DNA of 64,000 nucleotides from Micromonospora sp045209745 (GTDB taxonomy: Bacteria; Actinomycetota; Actinomycetes; Mycobacteriales; Micromonosporaceae), in contig NZ_CP109273.1 in NCBI RefSeq assembly GCF_045209745.1, forward strand, positions 4,898,001-4,962,000, in the 5' to 3' direction. The position numbers and the translations under genes are program-made. Each line of letters starts with the position of its first letter. Position 1 is the stretch's first letter. This document shows positions 44,603 through 53,904 of the stretch, in pieces. The notes under the pieces are model-generated. The model had not been told where the DNA came from. It saw only the letters and a program-made list of their open reading frames with translations, and searched no databases.

Positions 44603-47600
44603 ATGAGCATGGCAAATCGCTTCGACGCCGGTGGCGTACTGGGGGACCTGACCACCGCGCGGGAGGAGATCCTGTGCGGGTTGTTCGCGCAGGTGCTGGG
44701 CGTCGACCGGGTGAGGGTCGAGGACAGCTTCTTCGATCTGGGCGGCCAGTCCCTTCGGGCCATCCGGCTGATCAGCCGCATCCGCGCGGTGCTCGGCGTG
44801 GAGGTCGCGGTCCGTACGCTGTTCTCGAATCCGACCGTCGCGCAGCTGGCCAGAGCCCTGGACGAGGCCGGCAATTCCCGGCCCCGGCTGGTAGCCACGG
44901 CGCGGCCGGAGCGTCTGCCGCTGTCGTTCGCTCAGCGGCGACTGTGGTTCCTGGACCGGCTCAGCGGGCCGAGCCCGGTCTACAACATGCCGTTCGCCTG
45001 GCGGCTTGAGGGCTCGCCGGATGTTGGCGCACTGGAGTCGGCGCTGCGGGACGTGGTCCGGCGACACGAGTCGCTGCGGACGATCTTTCCGGTGGTGGCC
45101 GGTCAGCCGTACCAGCAGATCGTGGACGCCGCCGAGGCTGCGCCGGAACTGACGGTGGTGGAGGCGGACCAGGCGACCCTGCCCAGCCTTCTGGAGCAGG
45201 CGACGCGACACGTCTTCGACCTGGCGACCCAGCTGCCGGTCCGGGCCTGGTTGTTCCGGGTGGCGCCGCAGGAGCACGTGTTGTTGCTGATGACCCATCA
45301 CACCGCCTGTGACGGATGGTCGATGGGCATCCTGGTGCGCGATCTGGCCGAGGCGTACCGGGCCCGGACGGGCGGCCACGCGCCAGGGTGGCCGGAGCTG
45401 CCGGTGCAGTACGCGGACTACACCCTGTGGGAGCGCGGCCTGCTCGGCGACAGCGGTGAGGCGAGCAGCATGTTGTCCGGACAGGTGAACTACTGGACGT
45501 CGGCTCTGCGTGACCTGCCCGACGAACTGGCACTCCCGTACGACCGCCCGCGGCCGGTCGAACCGACCGACCACGGCGGCATGGTCGTGGTGACACTGGA
45601 CGCCCAACTGCACAGCGACCTGGCAACGTTGGCGCGCCAACACAGGACGACCCTGTTCATGGTGCTCCATGCCGGGCTGGCGGCGCTGCTGTCCCGCTGC
45701 GGCGCGGGCACCGACATCCCGATCGGCACGCCGGTTGCCGGCCGCTCCGACGAGGCGGTCCACGATCTGGTCGGGTTCTTCGTCAACACCCTCGTGCTGC
45801 GAGCCGACCTGAGCGGCGACCCGACCTTCGCCGAGCTGCTGGCCCGCATCCGCGAGACCGACCTCGCCGCCTACTCCAACCAGGACGTGCCGTTCGAGCG
45901 CTTGGTCGAGATTCTCAATCCGGCCCGCTCGGTGTCCCGGCATTCGTTGTTCCAGGTGATGCTCGTCTCCGACAACGCGGGCACCGGCAGGTGGGAGCTG
46001 CCCGGCCTGCGGATCGAGCCCACGCCGCTCGGCCACGAGACGACCAAGTTCGACCTGTCGCTCTTCGTCCGCCCGCTGTACGACGCCGACGGCTCGCCCG
46101 CGGGTATCCGGGGCACCTTCGAGTACGCGCAGGACCTCTTCGACGAATCGACCGTCGAGGCTCTCGCCGAACGACTCACGCGACTGCTGCGCCAGGTCGT
46201 CGACGACCCGTCCCGCCCGGTCGGCGAATACGAGGTGCTGGCGGATGACGAGCGGCGGCGGATCCTGCACGACTGGAACGACACCGGCCGGGCGGTGCCC
46301 GGGCTCACCCTGCCGCAGCTGTTCGAACAGCAGGCGGCCCGGACGCCGGATGCCACGGCGGTGGACTGCGGCGGGAACCAGCTCTCCTACGCCGAGCTGG
46401 ACCACCGGGCCAACCAGCTTGCTCGCCATCTGGTCGCTCTCGGCGCCGGCCCGGAGAAGTCGGTGGCTGTCGCGCTGGCGCACCGTGAGCTTCTGGTCAT
46501 CGCGCTGCTGGCGGTGTTGAAGGCCGGTGCGGCCTACCTGCCGGTCGACCCGGAGCAGCCCGCCGGCGAGGTCGAGTTCATGTTCACTGACGCTCGCCCG
46601 ACGGTCGTGATCACCGATGACCACGCCACTGCTGCCGGGCTGCCCGCGGCCGGTGGCCCCCCGGTCATGATCCTGGATGCCGCCGGTACGCGCGACGCCC
46701 TGACGAGTGTGCCGGGGACTGCCCTCTCCGACGACGAGCGGACCGCCGCGCTGCGGCACACCCACCCGGCGTACGTGGTCTACACCTCTGGCGTGGCGGG
46801 TGCCCCTGCGGGCGTCACCGTCACCCATCGGGGCGTCATCAACTACTGCGCCTGGGCGAGCGCCACCTATCGGGTCGACGGGGAAAGCGCGGCCCCGGTT
46901 CGCCCCGGGTTGTCGTCCGGCCTCGCCATCAGTTCGATCCTGTTGCCGTTGCTGGCCGGGAGCACGGTCGTGCTGATCCCGGAGGGTGTCGGCGGCGAGC
47001 CGCTGACCGCCTTACTGGACGGCGCGGCGGGCCCGGTGGCTCCCGTGCGGCTGAAGCCGTCGGATCTGCGGGCAATGGCCGGGCACGAGGACCGGGCGGC
47101 GGACCGAAAGACGGTGCTGGTCATCGGTGGCGAGACACTTCCCACCTCGGTGGCGCGCGACTGGTCGCACGGCGGTGCGGAGATCCACCGGGAGTACGGA
47201 GCGGAGGAGTGCACCATCGGCAGCGTCGCGCACCGCGTCGGCGATGAGTCCGGTGCTGTCGTGCCGATGGGACGTCCGATCTGGAACACGCGGGTCTTCG
47301 TGCTCGACAGCCTCCTGCGGCCGGTCCCGCCGGGTGTTGCCGGAGAGCTGTACGTGGCGGGTGCGGGGCTGGCGCGAGGATATCTGGGCCAGGCAGGGCG
47401 GACGGCCCAGCAGTTCGTGGCGTGCCCGTTCGGTGTGGGTGAGCGGATGTACCGGACCGGCGACCTGGTGCGGTGGCGTCCGGACGGGACCCTGGAGTTC
47501 GCGGGGCAGCTGGACGAGCTGACGTCACCGTCTCCGGACTCCGGCGCTTTAGTTCGTGACGGGGTGGCGTCGCCGCAGGAGGAGCGTCTGTGCGAGTTGT

Positions 47601-47827
47601 TCGCGCAGGTGCTGGGTGTCGACCAGGTGGGAGTCGGGGACAGCTTCTTCGATCTGGGCGGCCACTCTCTGCTGGCAGCGGTTCTCATCGCGAAGATCAC
47701 CGAGCGCTTCGGCGTGGAGCTGTCTCTCAAACAGTTCTTCAGCAACCCCTCGGTCGGCGCCGTCAACGAATACCTGGGCGATGTTTCCACTGGCGAGCGG
47801 GTCGGGCCGGCCGCAACGGGTGAGTAG
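44603..47827 (+). CDS. NRPS PCP-C-A*-PCP with a degenerate, truncated A domain
   Basis: This 1074-residue protein starts with a carrier domain (DSFFDLGGQSLRAIR, Ser50). An intact condensation domain follows (THHTACDGWS, about residues 230-240; GFFVNTLVLRADLSGD). The next region is adenylation-like, but A3 reads YTSGVAGAPAG (Lys lost), YGPTE reads YGAEECT, and the pocket has no Asp at the usual position. After YRTGDLVRWRPDGTLEFAGQLDEL the sequence jumps straight to a second carrier domain (DSFFDLGGHSLLAAV), so the whole C-terminal A subdomain, with its catalytic Lys, is missing. Amino-acid loading must come in trans; an intact stand-alone A gene lies next. ATG 44603 has AGGATGGG upstream; in-frame starts lie nearby on both sides. 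Confidence 0.9.
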   Translation: MSMANRFDAGGVLGDLTTAREEILCGLFAQVLGVDRVRVEDSFFDLGGQSLRAIRLISRIRAVLGVEVAVRTLFSNPTVAQLARALDEAGNSRPRLVATARPERLPLSFAQRRLWFLDRLSGPSPVYNMPFAWRLEGSPDVGALESALRDVVRRHESLRTIFPVVAGQPYQQIVDAAEAAPELTVVEADQATLPSLLEQATRHVFDLATQLPVRAWLFRVAPQEHVLLLMTHHTACDGWSMGILVRDLAEAYRARTGGHAPGWPELPVQYADYTLWERGLLGDSGEASSMLSGQVNYWTSALRDLPDELALPYDRPRPVEPTDHGGMVVVTLDAQLHSDLATLARQHRTTLFMVLHAGLAALLSRCGAGTDIPIGTPVAGRSDEAVHDLVGFFVNTLVLRADLSGDPTFAELLARIRETDLAAYSNQDVPFERLVEILNPARSVSRHSLFQVMLVSDNAGTGRWELPGLRIEPTPLGHETTKFDLSLFVRPLYDADGSPAGIRGTFEYAQDLFDESTVEALAERLTRLLRQVVDDPSRPVGEYEVLADDERRRILHDWNDTGRAVPGLTLPQLFEQQAARTPDATAVDCGGNQLSYAELDHRANQLARHLVALGAGPEKSVAVALAHRELLVIALLAVLKAGAAYLPVDPEQPAGEVEFMFTDARPTVVITDDHATAAGLPAAGGPPVMILDAAGTRDALTSVPGTALSDDERTAALRHTHPAYVVYTSGVAGAPAGVTVTHRGVINYCAWASATYRVDGESAAPVRPGLSSGLAISSILLPLLAGSTVVLIPEGVGGEPLTALLDGAAGPVAPVRLKPSDLRAMAGHEDRAADRKTVLVIGGETLPTSVARDWSHGGAEIHREYGAEECTIGSVAHRVGDESGAVVPMGRPIWNTRVFVLDSLLRPVPPGVAGELYVAGAGLARGYLGQAGRTAQQFVACPFGVGERMYRTGDLVRWRPDGTLEFAGQLDELTSPSPDSGALVRDGVASPQEERLCELFAQVLGVDQVGVGDSFFDLGGHSLLAAVLIAKITERFGVELSLKQFFSNPSVGAVNEYLGDVSTGERVGPAATGE

Positions 47828-47923
47828 CACCGGCGAGGGCGCCTTCCGACGATGACGGATGGAAACACCTCTCGCTGTCGCGTTGCCGAAGCGCAGATTC
47901 GCGCCCTATCTCGGAGGAACCCC

Positions 47924-47998
47924 ATGAGCAGATATCCGGAACAGCTCGTTCACCGTGACGGACGCGGCTGGCACCCAGAGCTGGCAGCCGACGCATGA
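47924..47998 (+). CDS. 24-residue leader-like peptide coupled to the A-domain gene
   Basis: A short frame begins with ATG 47924, six bases after a perfect GGAGG, and codes for 24 residues (start MSRYPEQLVHRDGRG, end AADA). Its stop overlaps the ATG of the next gene (ATGA). Its third codon positions are less GC-rich than those of neighbouring genes. It may only serve to couple translation. A functional peptide cannot be excluded. No similarity is known to me. Confidence 0.4.
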   Translation: MSRYPEQLVHRDGRGWHPELAADA

Positions 47999-49581
47999 CC
48001 GGTCAACCCAGCCCTCAGCCGCTGATCCACGCCGCCGTGGCCGAGCAGGCCGCGCGTGACCCGGACGCCACCGCACTCGTCTGGCACGACCGGACGATCA
48101 GCTACGGCACGCTCGACGCGGCCGCGAACGACTACGCCGTCGACCTGCATGATCGCGGTGTCCGGCCGGGGCAGGTCGTGCCGATTCTGCTGGATCGGTC
48201 GCCGGACATGGTGGCGCTCCAGTTGGGTGTGCTCAAGACGGGGGCGGCCTACACGAATCTCGACCCGAACTGGCCGATGGAGCGGCAGAGGATCATCCTC
48301 GACCTCATCGCGCCCGCGGTGGTCGTCAGCACGGACAACCAGTGGGACGGCCGGTTCGACCGCTACCAACCGTCGGATGGCGGCATCGACCGTGCGGCCC
48401 GGCGCGCACGACCGTTCCACCCGGCACCGGTGCCACCGGACGCGCCGGCGACCGTCTTCTTCACGTCCGGCACGACGGGCGTACCGAAGGGTGTGTTGTC
48501 ACCGCACCAGGCGGTGACCCGGCTCTTCGGTTCCCCGGGCCTCGACGGTTTTGGGCCTGGCCACACGACCCCGCAGGTAGCGGCGCTGGCCTGGGACATG
48601 TACGCCTTCGAGCTGTGGGGGCAGCTCACGACGGGCGGCACCGTGGTGCTGATCCCGGAGAACTACCTGCTACCCGACACGCTGCGCCAGATCGTGTCGG
48701 GGCACGGCGTCGACACGCTGTGGATCACCACGTCCGTGTTCAACATGTTCGTCGACGAGGCCCCGGACTGCTTCGGCGGCCTCGCCCGCGTCTACACCGG
48801 TGGCGAGAAGGCGTCGCCGGAGCACATGCGCGCTTTCCTCAGCCGCCATCCCGACCTCCCGCTCTGGAACGCGTACGGGCCAGCCGAGAGCTGCATGATC
48901 ACAACTCTCCGGCGGCTGGTGCCCGCGGACTGCGACGTGCCGGGGGGGATTCCGGTCGGCACACCTGTGCAGGGTACGAGCGTGGTGCTGCTCGACAAGA
49001 GCGATCAACGCTGCGAACCCGGTCAGGAGGGCGAGCTGTGCATCGCCGGCCAGGGCCTGGCGACCGGCTACCTCGGGCAGCCCGAGCTGACCCTGGAGAA
49101 GTTCCCGACCATCGACCTCGACGGGCTTCCGGTGCGGCTCTACCGCACGGGCGACATGGGGGTCTGGGACGACGACGGTGTCCTGCACTACCGCGGTCGG
49201 CGTGATCGCCAGATCAAGATCAGCGGACAACGGATCGAGCTCGCCGAGATCGAGTCGGTGGCCGGCTCGCTACCGGGCGTCCGGAACTGCATCGCCTTCC
49301 CGATGACCAACCTGGAGGGCCTGCCACAGCGGTTGGCGCTGGTGTATCAGGTCCCGAGATCGGACGCGCATCCGTCGGGGCCACCGGAGGACGACCCCCT
49401 GGGCGTGCACGCCCAGTTGCGTCAACTGCTGCCCGCGTACATGGTGCCGCAGATCGTCCGCGGCCTGGCGCAGTATCCGGTGACCGCCAATGGCAAGGTC
49501 GACCGCGCGGCACTGCACGAGATCGCCCGGCGGTCGCGGCCCGCCGGTCGAGTCAGATCGGGACGCGGCCGTGAGCGCTGA
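47995..49581 (+). CDS. Stand-alone NRPS adenylation enzyme
   Basis: This 528-residue single adenylation domain has every core motif intact: FFTSGTTGVPKG, WDMYAFELWGQL, NAYGPAES, YRTGDMG, GRRDRQIKISGQRIELAEIE and VTANGKVDR with the catalytic Lys. Read against GrsA, the pocket residues are about D-M-F-W-Y-G-A-M-I. I do not recognise the substrate; Dpg, Dap and a proteinogenic residue are all possible. It directly follows the NRPS whose own A domain is dead, so it probably loads one or both of that protein's carrier domains in trans. Confidence 0.9.
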   Translation: MTGQPSPQPLIHAAVAEQAARDPDATALVWHDRTISYGTLDAAANDYAVDLHDRGVRPGQVVPILLDRSPDMVALQLGVLKTGAAYTNLDPNWPMERQRIILDLIAPAVVVSTDNQWDGRFDRYQPSDGGIDRAARRARPFHPAPVPPDAPATVFFTSGTTGVPKGVLSPHQAVTRLFGSPGLDGFGPGHTTPQVAALAWDMYAFELWGQLTTGGTVVLIPENYLLPDTLRQIVSGHGVDTLWITTSVFNMFVDEAPDCFGGLARVYTGGEKASPEHMRAFLSRHPDLPLWNAYGPAESCMITTLRRLVPADCDVPGGIPVGTPVQGTSVVLLDKSDQRCEPGQEGELCIAGQGLATGYLGQPELTLEKFPTIDLDGLPVRLYRTGDMGVWDDDGVLHYRGRRDRQIKISGQRIELAEIESVAGSLPGVRNCIAFPMTNLEGLPQRLALVYQVPRSDAHPSGPPEDDPLGVHAQLRQLLPAYMVPQIVRGLAQYPVTANGKVDRAALHEIARRSRPAGRVRSGRGRER

Positions 49582-49628
49582 AGCGGACGGCACCTCGCTC
49601 GCGGTCACCCGCCCGAGGCTCGACGTTG

Positions 49629-50447
49629 ATGAGGCCACCGACAATCCCGCTGCCGCTGCCGCCGGGCCTCGCCATGCGTAGCGGCGCGGGGCGGAGCACC
49701 GGGCGGGTACGTCCCAGAAACCCGTGGTTCCCGTTCGAGACGGGAGAGGAGGCTTCGGTCCGCCTGCTGTGCCTCCCGCACGCCGGTGCGGGTGCGACGG
49801 TCTACCGGGCCTGGGGTCGCGGCTTGCCGGCAACGATTGCCGCCTGCCCCGTCCAACCGCCCGGGCGGGAGACCCGGCGCTCCGAACAACCGCTGACGTC
49901 GGCGGTGGAGATGGCCCGGCAGTTGGCCCCGGAGGTGATCAGGACGGTGCGACCGCCGTACGCCATCTTCGGCCACAGCACCGGCGCACTGTGTGCCTTC
50001 GAGGTTGTCCGGGAAATCCGTCGTCTGAACGGACCGCTGCCGGTCCACCTCTTCGTCGCCGGCCGGCGTCCGCCGAGCATGCCGATGATCAGGACCGAGC
50101 TTGCCGGGCTGCCGGCGGACGAGCTGGCGGTGGTGCTGCGCCGGCTCGGCGGGACACCCGAGGAGATCCTGGCGGAGCCGTTCATGCTGGAGCTGATCCA
50201 GCCGCTGCTCGTCGCCGACTTCCACGTCAACGAGATGTACAGCTACCACCCCGAACCCCGCCTGCCGGTCCCCATCACGGCTTTCGCCAGCACACGTGAC
50301 CACTTCGCGGCACCGGACCAGGTCGCCGGATGGGAGCAGGAGACAAGCGACCGGTACGCGCAGCTCGTGCTGGACGGCGATCACTTCGCGATTTTCGAGA
50401 ACTCCCCGGTGGTGCTGGGGCGGATAGCCGCTGATCTGGGGACGTAG
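49629..50447 (+). CDS. Type II (editing) thioesterase
   Basis: This roughly 272-residue external thioesterase removes wrong acyl groups from carrier proteins. RLLCLPHAGAGATVYRAWGRGLP is the typical start, the nucleophile Ser is in IFGHSTGALCAFEVVR, and the His is in LDGDHFAIFEN. All three catalytic elements are present. Starts at TTG 49626, ATG 49629 or ATG 49674 are possible, and none has a strong ribosome binding site; I give 49629. It ends just before the IS110 transposase gene. Confidence 0.9.
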   Translation: MRPPTIPLPLPPGLAMRSGAGRSTGRVRPRNPWFPFETGEEASVRLLCLPHAGAGATVYRAWGRGLPATIAACPVQPPGRETRRSEQPLTSAVEMARQLAPEVIRTVRPPYAIFGHSTGALCAFEVVREIRRLNGPLPVHLFVAGRRPPSMPMIRTELAGLPADELAVVLRRLGGTPEEILAEPFMLELIQPLLVADFHVNEMYSYHPEPRLPVPITAFASTRDHFAAPDQVAGWEQETSDRYAQLVLDGDHFAIFENSPVVLGRIAADLGT

Positions 50448-50471
50448 TCACGATTCTGGCACCCCTCTGTG

Positions 50472-51635
50472 TCAAGAGGCCGCGGCGAGGGTTGTTCTAG
50501 GCTGGGGTGTGGCGGGTCCGGGAAGTGACTTTTCCGAAGTGTCGATCTTGGGGTTTGGGTCGGCCGCGCTGGATTGCAGAGTCGCCCCCGCGTGTCCTCC
50601 CGGACCCGTCTTGACCAGCTTCGCGTCGGCCACCATCTGCCGGTAGACGATGTCGGACAGGCGCCGCTTCAATGCCCGTAGGGCCTCCATCGGGGTTTTG
50701 CCCGCAGCCAGTCTGCGCCGGTAGTAGCGGCGCCCTTCCGTGTCACGGCGCAGCTGGACGATGGCCATGATGTGCAGTGCCCGGTTGATGCGCCGGTTCC
50801 CGGCTCTCGAAAGCCGGTGCCGGTTCTGCTCGCCGGACGAGGCGTCGATCGGCGCGGTGCCGTTCCACGAGGCGAAGTGAGCGCGGCTGGCGAACCGGGC
50901 AATGTCTCCGATGTCGCCGATCAGGCGAGCGGCGCCGGACGGTCCGATGCCGGTCAGGTCCATCAGCCGGCTTCCGGTGCTGTTGACCAGGTCGGTGAGC
51001 TCTTGTTTCGCGATCTTGATCTTCTTGTCGATGACGACGAGTTCGCCGATCAGTTCGGAGGCCAGCCGGCGACGGGTCTTGCCGACCACGTCACGCGGTC
51101 GCACGGTGCCCAGCAGGGCGCGGGCCTGCTGGGCGGACAGGTCCTTCTTCGCGCCGCCGGGCACCAGTTCGAGCAGCAGGTGATGCAGCCGGGAGACCAC
51201 TTCGGTACGGGCCCGGCCGAGCTGGTCACGACGGTCGACGAGCAGCCGTAACGCGACCGTGGCGTCATCGGTGACGACCTGCCGCAGGCCTTCGGTGCGC
51301 AGGGCGACCACAGCGACGCTGCGGGCGTCGACGGGGTCGGTCTTGCGGCCTTGGCCGGTGGCGAACACGCGGGCCCGGGCGGACAGCTTCGCGGGAACGT
51401 CCACGACGGTTTCGCCGTCGGCGACCAGGCGTTGAGCGACGTGCCGGCCGATGCCGTTGCAGCCCTCGACCGCCCAAAGGCGGTCTTTGTGCTTGCGGCC
51501 GGCGGCGAGCATGGCCTGGTAGCCGTCGCGGTCGGTGCCGAACCGGCCCTGCCCGAGCGTCTTCTCTCGGGCGTTGATGATTTCGATGGTGGCGGAACGC
51601 TTGTGTGGGTCCACGCCGATGATGACCTGAGCCAT
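50472..51635 (-). CDS. IS110-family transposase (DEDD recombinase)
   Basis: This 387-residue transposase has the N-terminal RuvC-like DEDD domain (VIIGVDPHKRSATIEIIN, LWAVEGCNGIGRHVAQRLV, KTDPVDARSVAVVAL) and the C-terminal transposase_20 domain (LMDLTGIGPSGAARLIGDIGDIARF, RAHFASWNGTAPIDASSGEQNRHRLSRAGNRRINRALHIMAI with the catalytic Ser region). ATG 51635 is preceded by AGGA; the open frame extends further upstream, but only through non-coding sequence. Length and motifs are complete, so the element may be active. Confidence 0.95.
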   Translation of the reverse strand: MAQVIIGVDPHKRSATIEIINAREKTLGQGRFGTDRDGYQAMLAAGRKHKDRLWAVEGCNGIGRHVAQRLVADGETVVDVPAKLSARARVFATGQGRKTDPVDARSVAVVALRTEGLRQVVTDDATVALRLLVDRRDQLGRARTEVVSRLHHLLLELVPGGAKKDLSAQQARALLGTVRPRDVVGKTRRRLASELIGELVVIDKKIKIAKQELTDLVNSTGSRLMDLTGIGPSGAARLIGDIGDIARFASRAHFASWNGTAPIDASSGEQNRHRLSRAGNRRINRALHIMAIVQLRRDTEGRRYYRRRLAAGKTPMEALRALKRRLSDIVYRQMVADAKLVKTGPGGHAGATLQSSAADPNPKIDTSEKSLPGPATPQPRTTLAAAS

Positions 51636-51880
51636 CGTGTCCTCCCTCGATCCGACGATGGGTCGTCGACGGGAGGGCAGCGCTACCTTGAGCTGGGCAG
51701 TCCCCTCTTGAGCCTCTCTCCGCCGCGGTGACCGGCGGGGCGCACGCCAGATGAGAGCCACACCAGCCTGCGGTGGGCAGCCGCGATGAGAGCGACCCCA
51801 CCGGTCACCTCGACCAAGCCTGGCCTGGCTGCGGTCGTACCACCAGTCAATAGGTAGCCGCGATCAGCGGAGCTGACGGC
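51636..51880 (-). ncRNA. Structured leader of the IS110 element, candidate bridge RNA region
   Basis: The region on the 5' side of the transposase is non-coding and strongly structured. The arm 51727-51742 pairs with 51793-51809 (GGTGACCGG against CCGGTCACC plus further pairs). It encloses one direct copy of GATGAGAGC (51750-51758), and the second copy (51785-51793) ends at the first base of the right arm. A second hairpin lies next to the start codon (about 51642-51676). IS110 elements are known to encode a bridge RNA in the end flanking the recombinase gene. This is where it would be, but the RNA boundaries are not determined. Confidence 0.45.
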
Positions 51881-51987
51881 GGCAATCGCGAAGGTGTGAC
51901 AGGTCGTGCGGGACTGAAATCGTCAGTGAGGGCCGTCGGTGCGGTATGCGGTCGTTGGCCCATCACTGCCTACCTGGAGGGTCTTCG

Positions 51988-53904
51988 ATGGGTGAGTACT
52001 ACGCGCCGGACCAACGGAGAAAATCGGTCACTGTTGCGATCGTGGGCCTCGGTGTCCGAGGGCTCAGTGTTCTGGAGCGTCTCATCAGCCACGCGGCCCT
52101 CGCCGATCAGAACCTGACGTTCGACCTGCACCTCGTGGACTCCAACCCGGCCCAGCCGCGGCAGTACGACATTCATCAGCCGGACTACCTTCTGCTCAAT
52201 CACGCGTGCGCGTACGCCTCGATGTTCCCCTCTGCCAGGTCCGTCTCGCACGCGCCCGCTATGCGCGGCCCGAACCTCTTCGAGTGGGCGCGGGAACGCG
52301 GGATGCGGGTGGCGGCCGACGGCTTCACGGTAGGGGCCGACGGGCGCCCGGTCAGGCCGAACGACAACCTGCCGCGGCGGGTCTTCGGCGAGTATCTGCT
52401 GTGGTTTCACCAGTATCTGCGGGACAACGCTCCGGACAACGTGCGACTGATCGGGCACGCGTCCAACGCCGTGGACCTCCAGCAGAAGGGTGACACCTCG
52501 ATCCTGTGCCTCGACAACGGTGACCGCGTCGAGGCGGATCACGTCTTCGTGACAGTCGGCCAACGCCCCGCCCAACCGCAGCGCGATCAGGATGCCTCAG
52601 CCGACCGACTGATCAGTTCGCCGTACCCGCTGCCTGGACAACTCGCGTCCGTACAGCCGTCCGAGACCGTCGCCATCGCGGGCCTCGGTCTGACGGCAAC
52701 GGACGCGATCCTCGCGCTGACGGTGGGGCGGAGCGGCAGATTCGACCGGACGGTCCTACCTGAGCGGTACGTGGCGAGCGGTCGTGAGCCCCGCATCGTC
52801 GTGTTCTCCCGCTCCGGCCTGCCATATCGTGCGCGACCCGCGCCGTCGTCGGTAGTGTCGTACGAGCCGGTCGCGTTCACGCGGTCGGCGGTCGACGGGC
52901 TGCGCACCCGGACGCCGCAACTGGACTTCGACCGCGATGTTCTGCCGCTGCTCCTGCTCGAACTACGGGTGGCGTACCGGCGGGCGGCGCTCCTGCAACA
53001 GGCGGGCGCCCAGGACGCGGAGGCATTCCTCCTCCGTGCGCGTGCGGCCGCCGCCGAGGGGCGCCTCGACGAGCTCGACGAGCTGCCCGGGGCCGCCGAG
53101 TTCGACGCCGAGGCGGCGTACCACGGGAGCCCGACCCCGAACGCCCAGGATTCCCCGGCGTCGGCCGACGGCGAGACGTACCAGCGGTCGCTGGAGTCCT
53201 GGATGGCCGCCGACATAGCGAACGCGGCCCGCGGATTCGACGGCAGCCCCTTCAAGGCGGCAACCGAGATGTGTCGCGAGGTCCGCGACACCATCAGGTA
53301 CGCGATCGAATTCGGCGGACTGACGGACGCCTCGCTCGACCGGTTCTACCGCTACCACGTCGAAGCGATCAACCGCCTGGTGATCGGCCCGGAGAAGGAG
53401 CGGTCCGCCAACATCCTGACGCTGCTCCGCTCGGGTGTGGTGTCGATGTCCCTGGGGCCGAATCCCCTCGTGAGCTGGGATGACGACAGTCGCACCTGGG
53501 CCCTGTCCTCGACGGCGTTTCCGGTCCGCAGCACGGTCAGCGCGGACTGGCTCTACCAGGGCTACACCGATCGCCTGAAATCCCTGCGGGACGACCCGAC
53601 CGTGGTCGGGGCGATGGCCCGGCGGGGCATGGTCCGGCGATTCAAGCCGGACAGCCCGGTCGTGTCCTCCATCGATGTCGACGATCAGGGTCATCCCGTC
53701 GGGGAGGACGGCAGCTCGGCCTCCCGGATCTGGGTCTTCGGGCTGCTCTGTGAGGGTGCGACGTTCTACAACGGCTACCTCACCTCCCCGGAACGCTTCG
53801 AGCGCGCCCAGTTCGACGTCGACCGCGCCGTGCACCAGCTCGTCGAGGGGATCCGGCAGGAAGGGCAGACCGTGAGCGCGTTCGAGGGAGGTCAGCACCG
53901 ATGA
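51988..53904 (+). CDS. FAD/NAD(P)-binding oxidoreductase-like protein
   Basis: This 638-residue protein belongs to the FAD-NAD(P)-binding family (PF13454 type). The N-terminal cofactor motif is VAIVGLGVRGLSVLERLI, followed by HLVDSNPAQPRQYDIHQPDYLLLNHACAYASMFP. VFVTVGQRPAQPQ closes the first domain and VAIAGLGLTATDAILAL is a second dinucleotide motif. The C-terminal half is large and helical with no match that I know. ATG 51988 has TGGAGG seven bases before it. It is coupled by ATGA to the next A domain, so it may oxidise the amino acid loaded there, such as an N-hydroxylation. That is speculation. Confidence 0.78.
   Translation: MGEYYAPDQRRKSVTVAIVGLGVRGLSVLERLISHAALADQNLTFDLHLVDSNPAQPRQYDIHQPDYLLLNHACAYASMFPSARSVSHAPAMRGPNLFEWARERGMRVAADGFTVGADGRPVRPNDNLPRRVFGEYLLWFHQYLRDNAPDNVRLIGHASNAVDLQQKGDTSILCLDNGDRVEADHVFVTVGQRPAQPQRDQDASADRLISSPYPLPGQLASVQPSETVAIAGLGLTATDAILALTVGRSGRFDRTVLPERYVASGREPRIVVFSRSGLPYRARPAPSSVVSYEPVAFTRSAVDGLRTRTPQLDFDRDVLPLLLLELRVAYRRAALLQQAGAQDAEAFLLRARAAAAEGRLDELDELPGAAEFDAEAAYHGSPTPNAQDSPASADGETYQRSLESWMAADIANAARGFDGSPFKAATEMCREVRDTIRYAIEFGGLTDASLDRFYRYHVEAINRLVIGPEKERSANILTLLRSGVVSMSLGPNPLVSWDDDSRTWALSSTAFPVRSTVSADWLYQGYTDRLKSLRDDPTVVGAMARRGMVRRFKPDSPVVSSIDVDDQGHPVGEDGSSASRIWVFGLLCEGATFYNGYLTSPERFERAQFDVDRAVHQLVEGIRQEGQTVSAFEGGQHR

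Larger units (their letters stand above)
50451..51880 (-). mobile_element. IS110-family insertion sequence (ends approximate)
   Basis: One transposase gene and about 245 bases of structured non-coding DNA on its 5' side lie between the type II thioesterase and the FAD protein genes. IS110 elements lack clear terminal inverted repeats, so I cannot fix the exact ends. The insertion breaks an otherwise continuous run of plus-strand biosynthetic genes but does not interrupt a reading frame that I can see. Confidence 0.75.

Noticed and set aside
44207..46828. 873-residue minus-strand open frame through the NRPS and tandem repeats
   Set aside because: It is opposite a clear PCP-C protein and owes part of its length to the 13-bp repeats. 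No recognisable domain.
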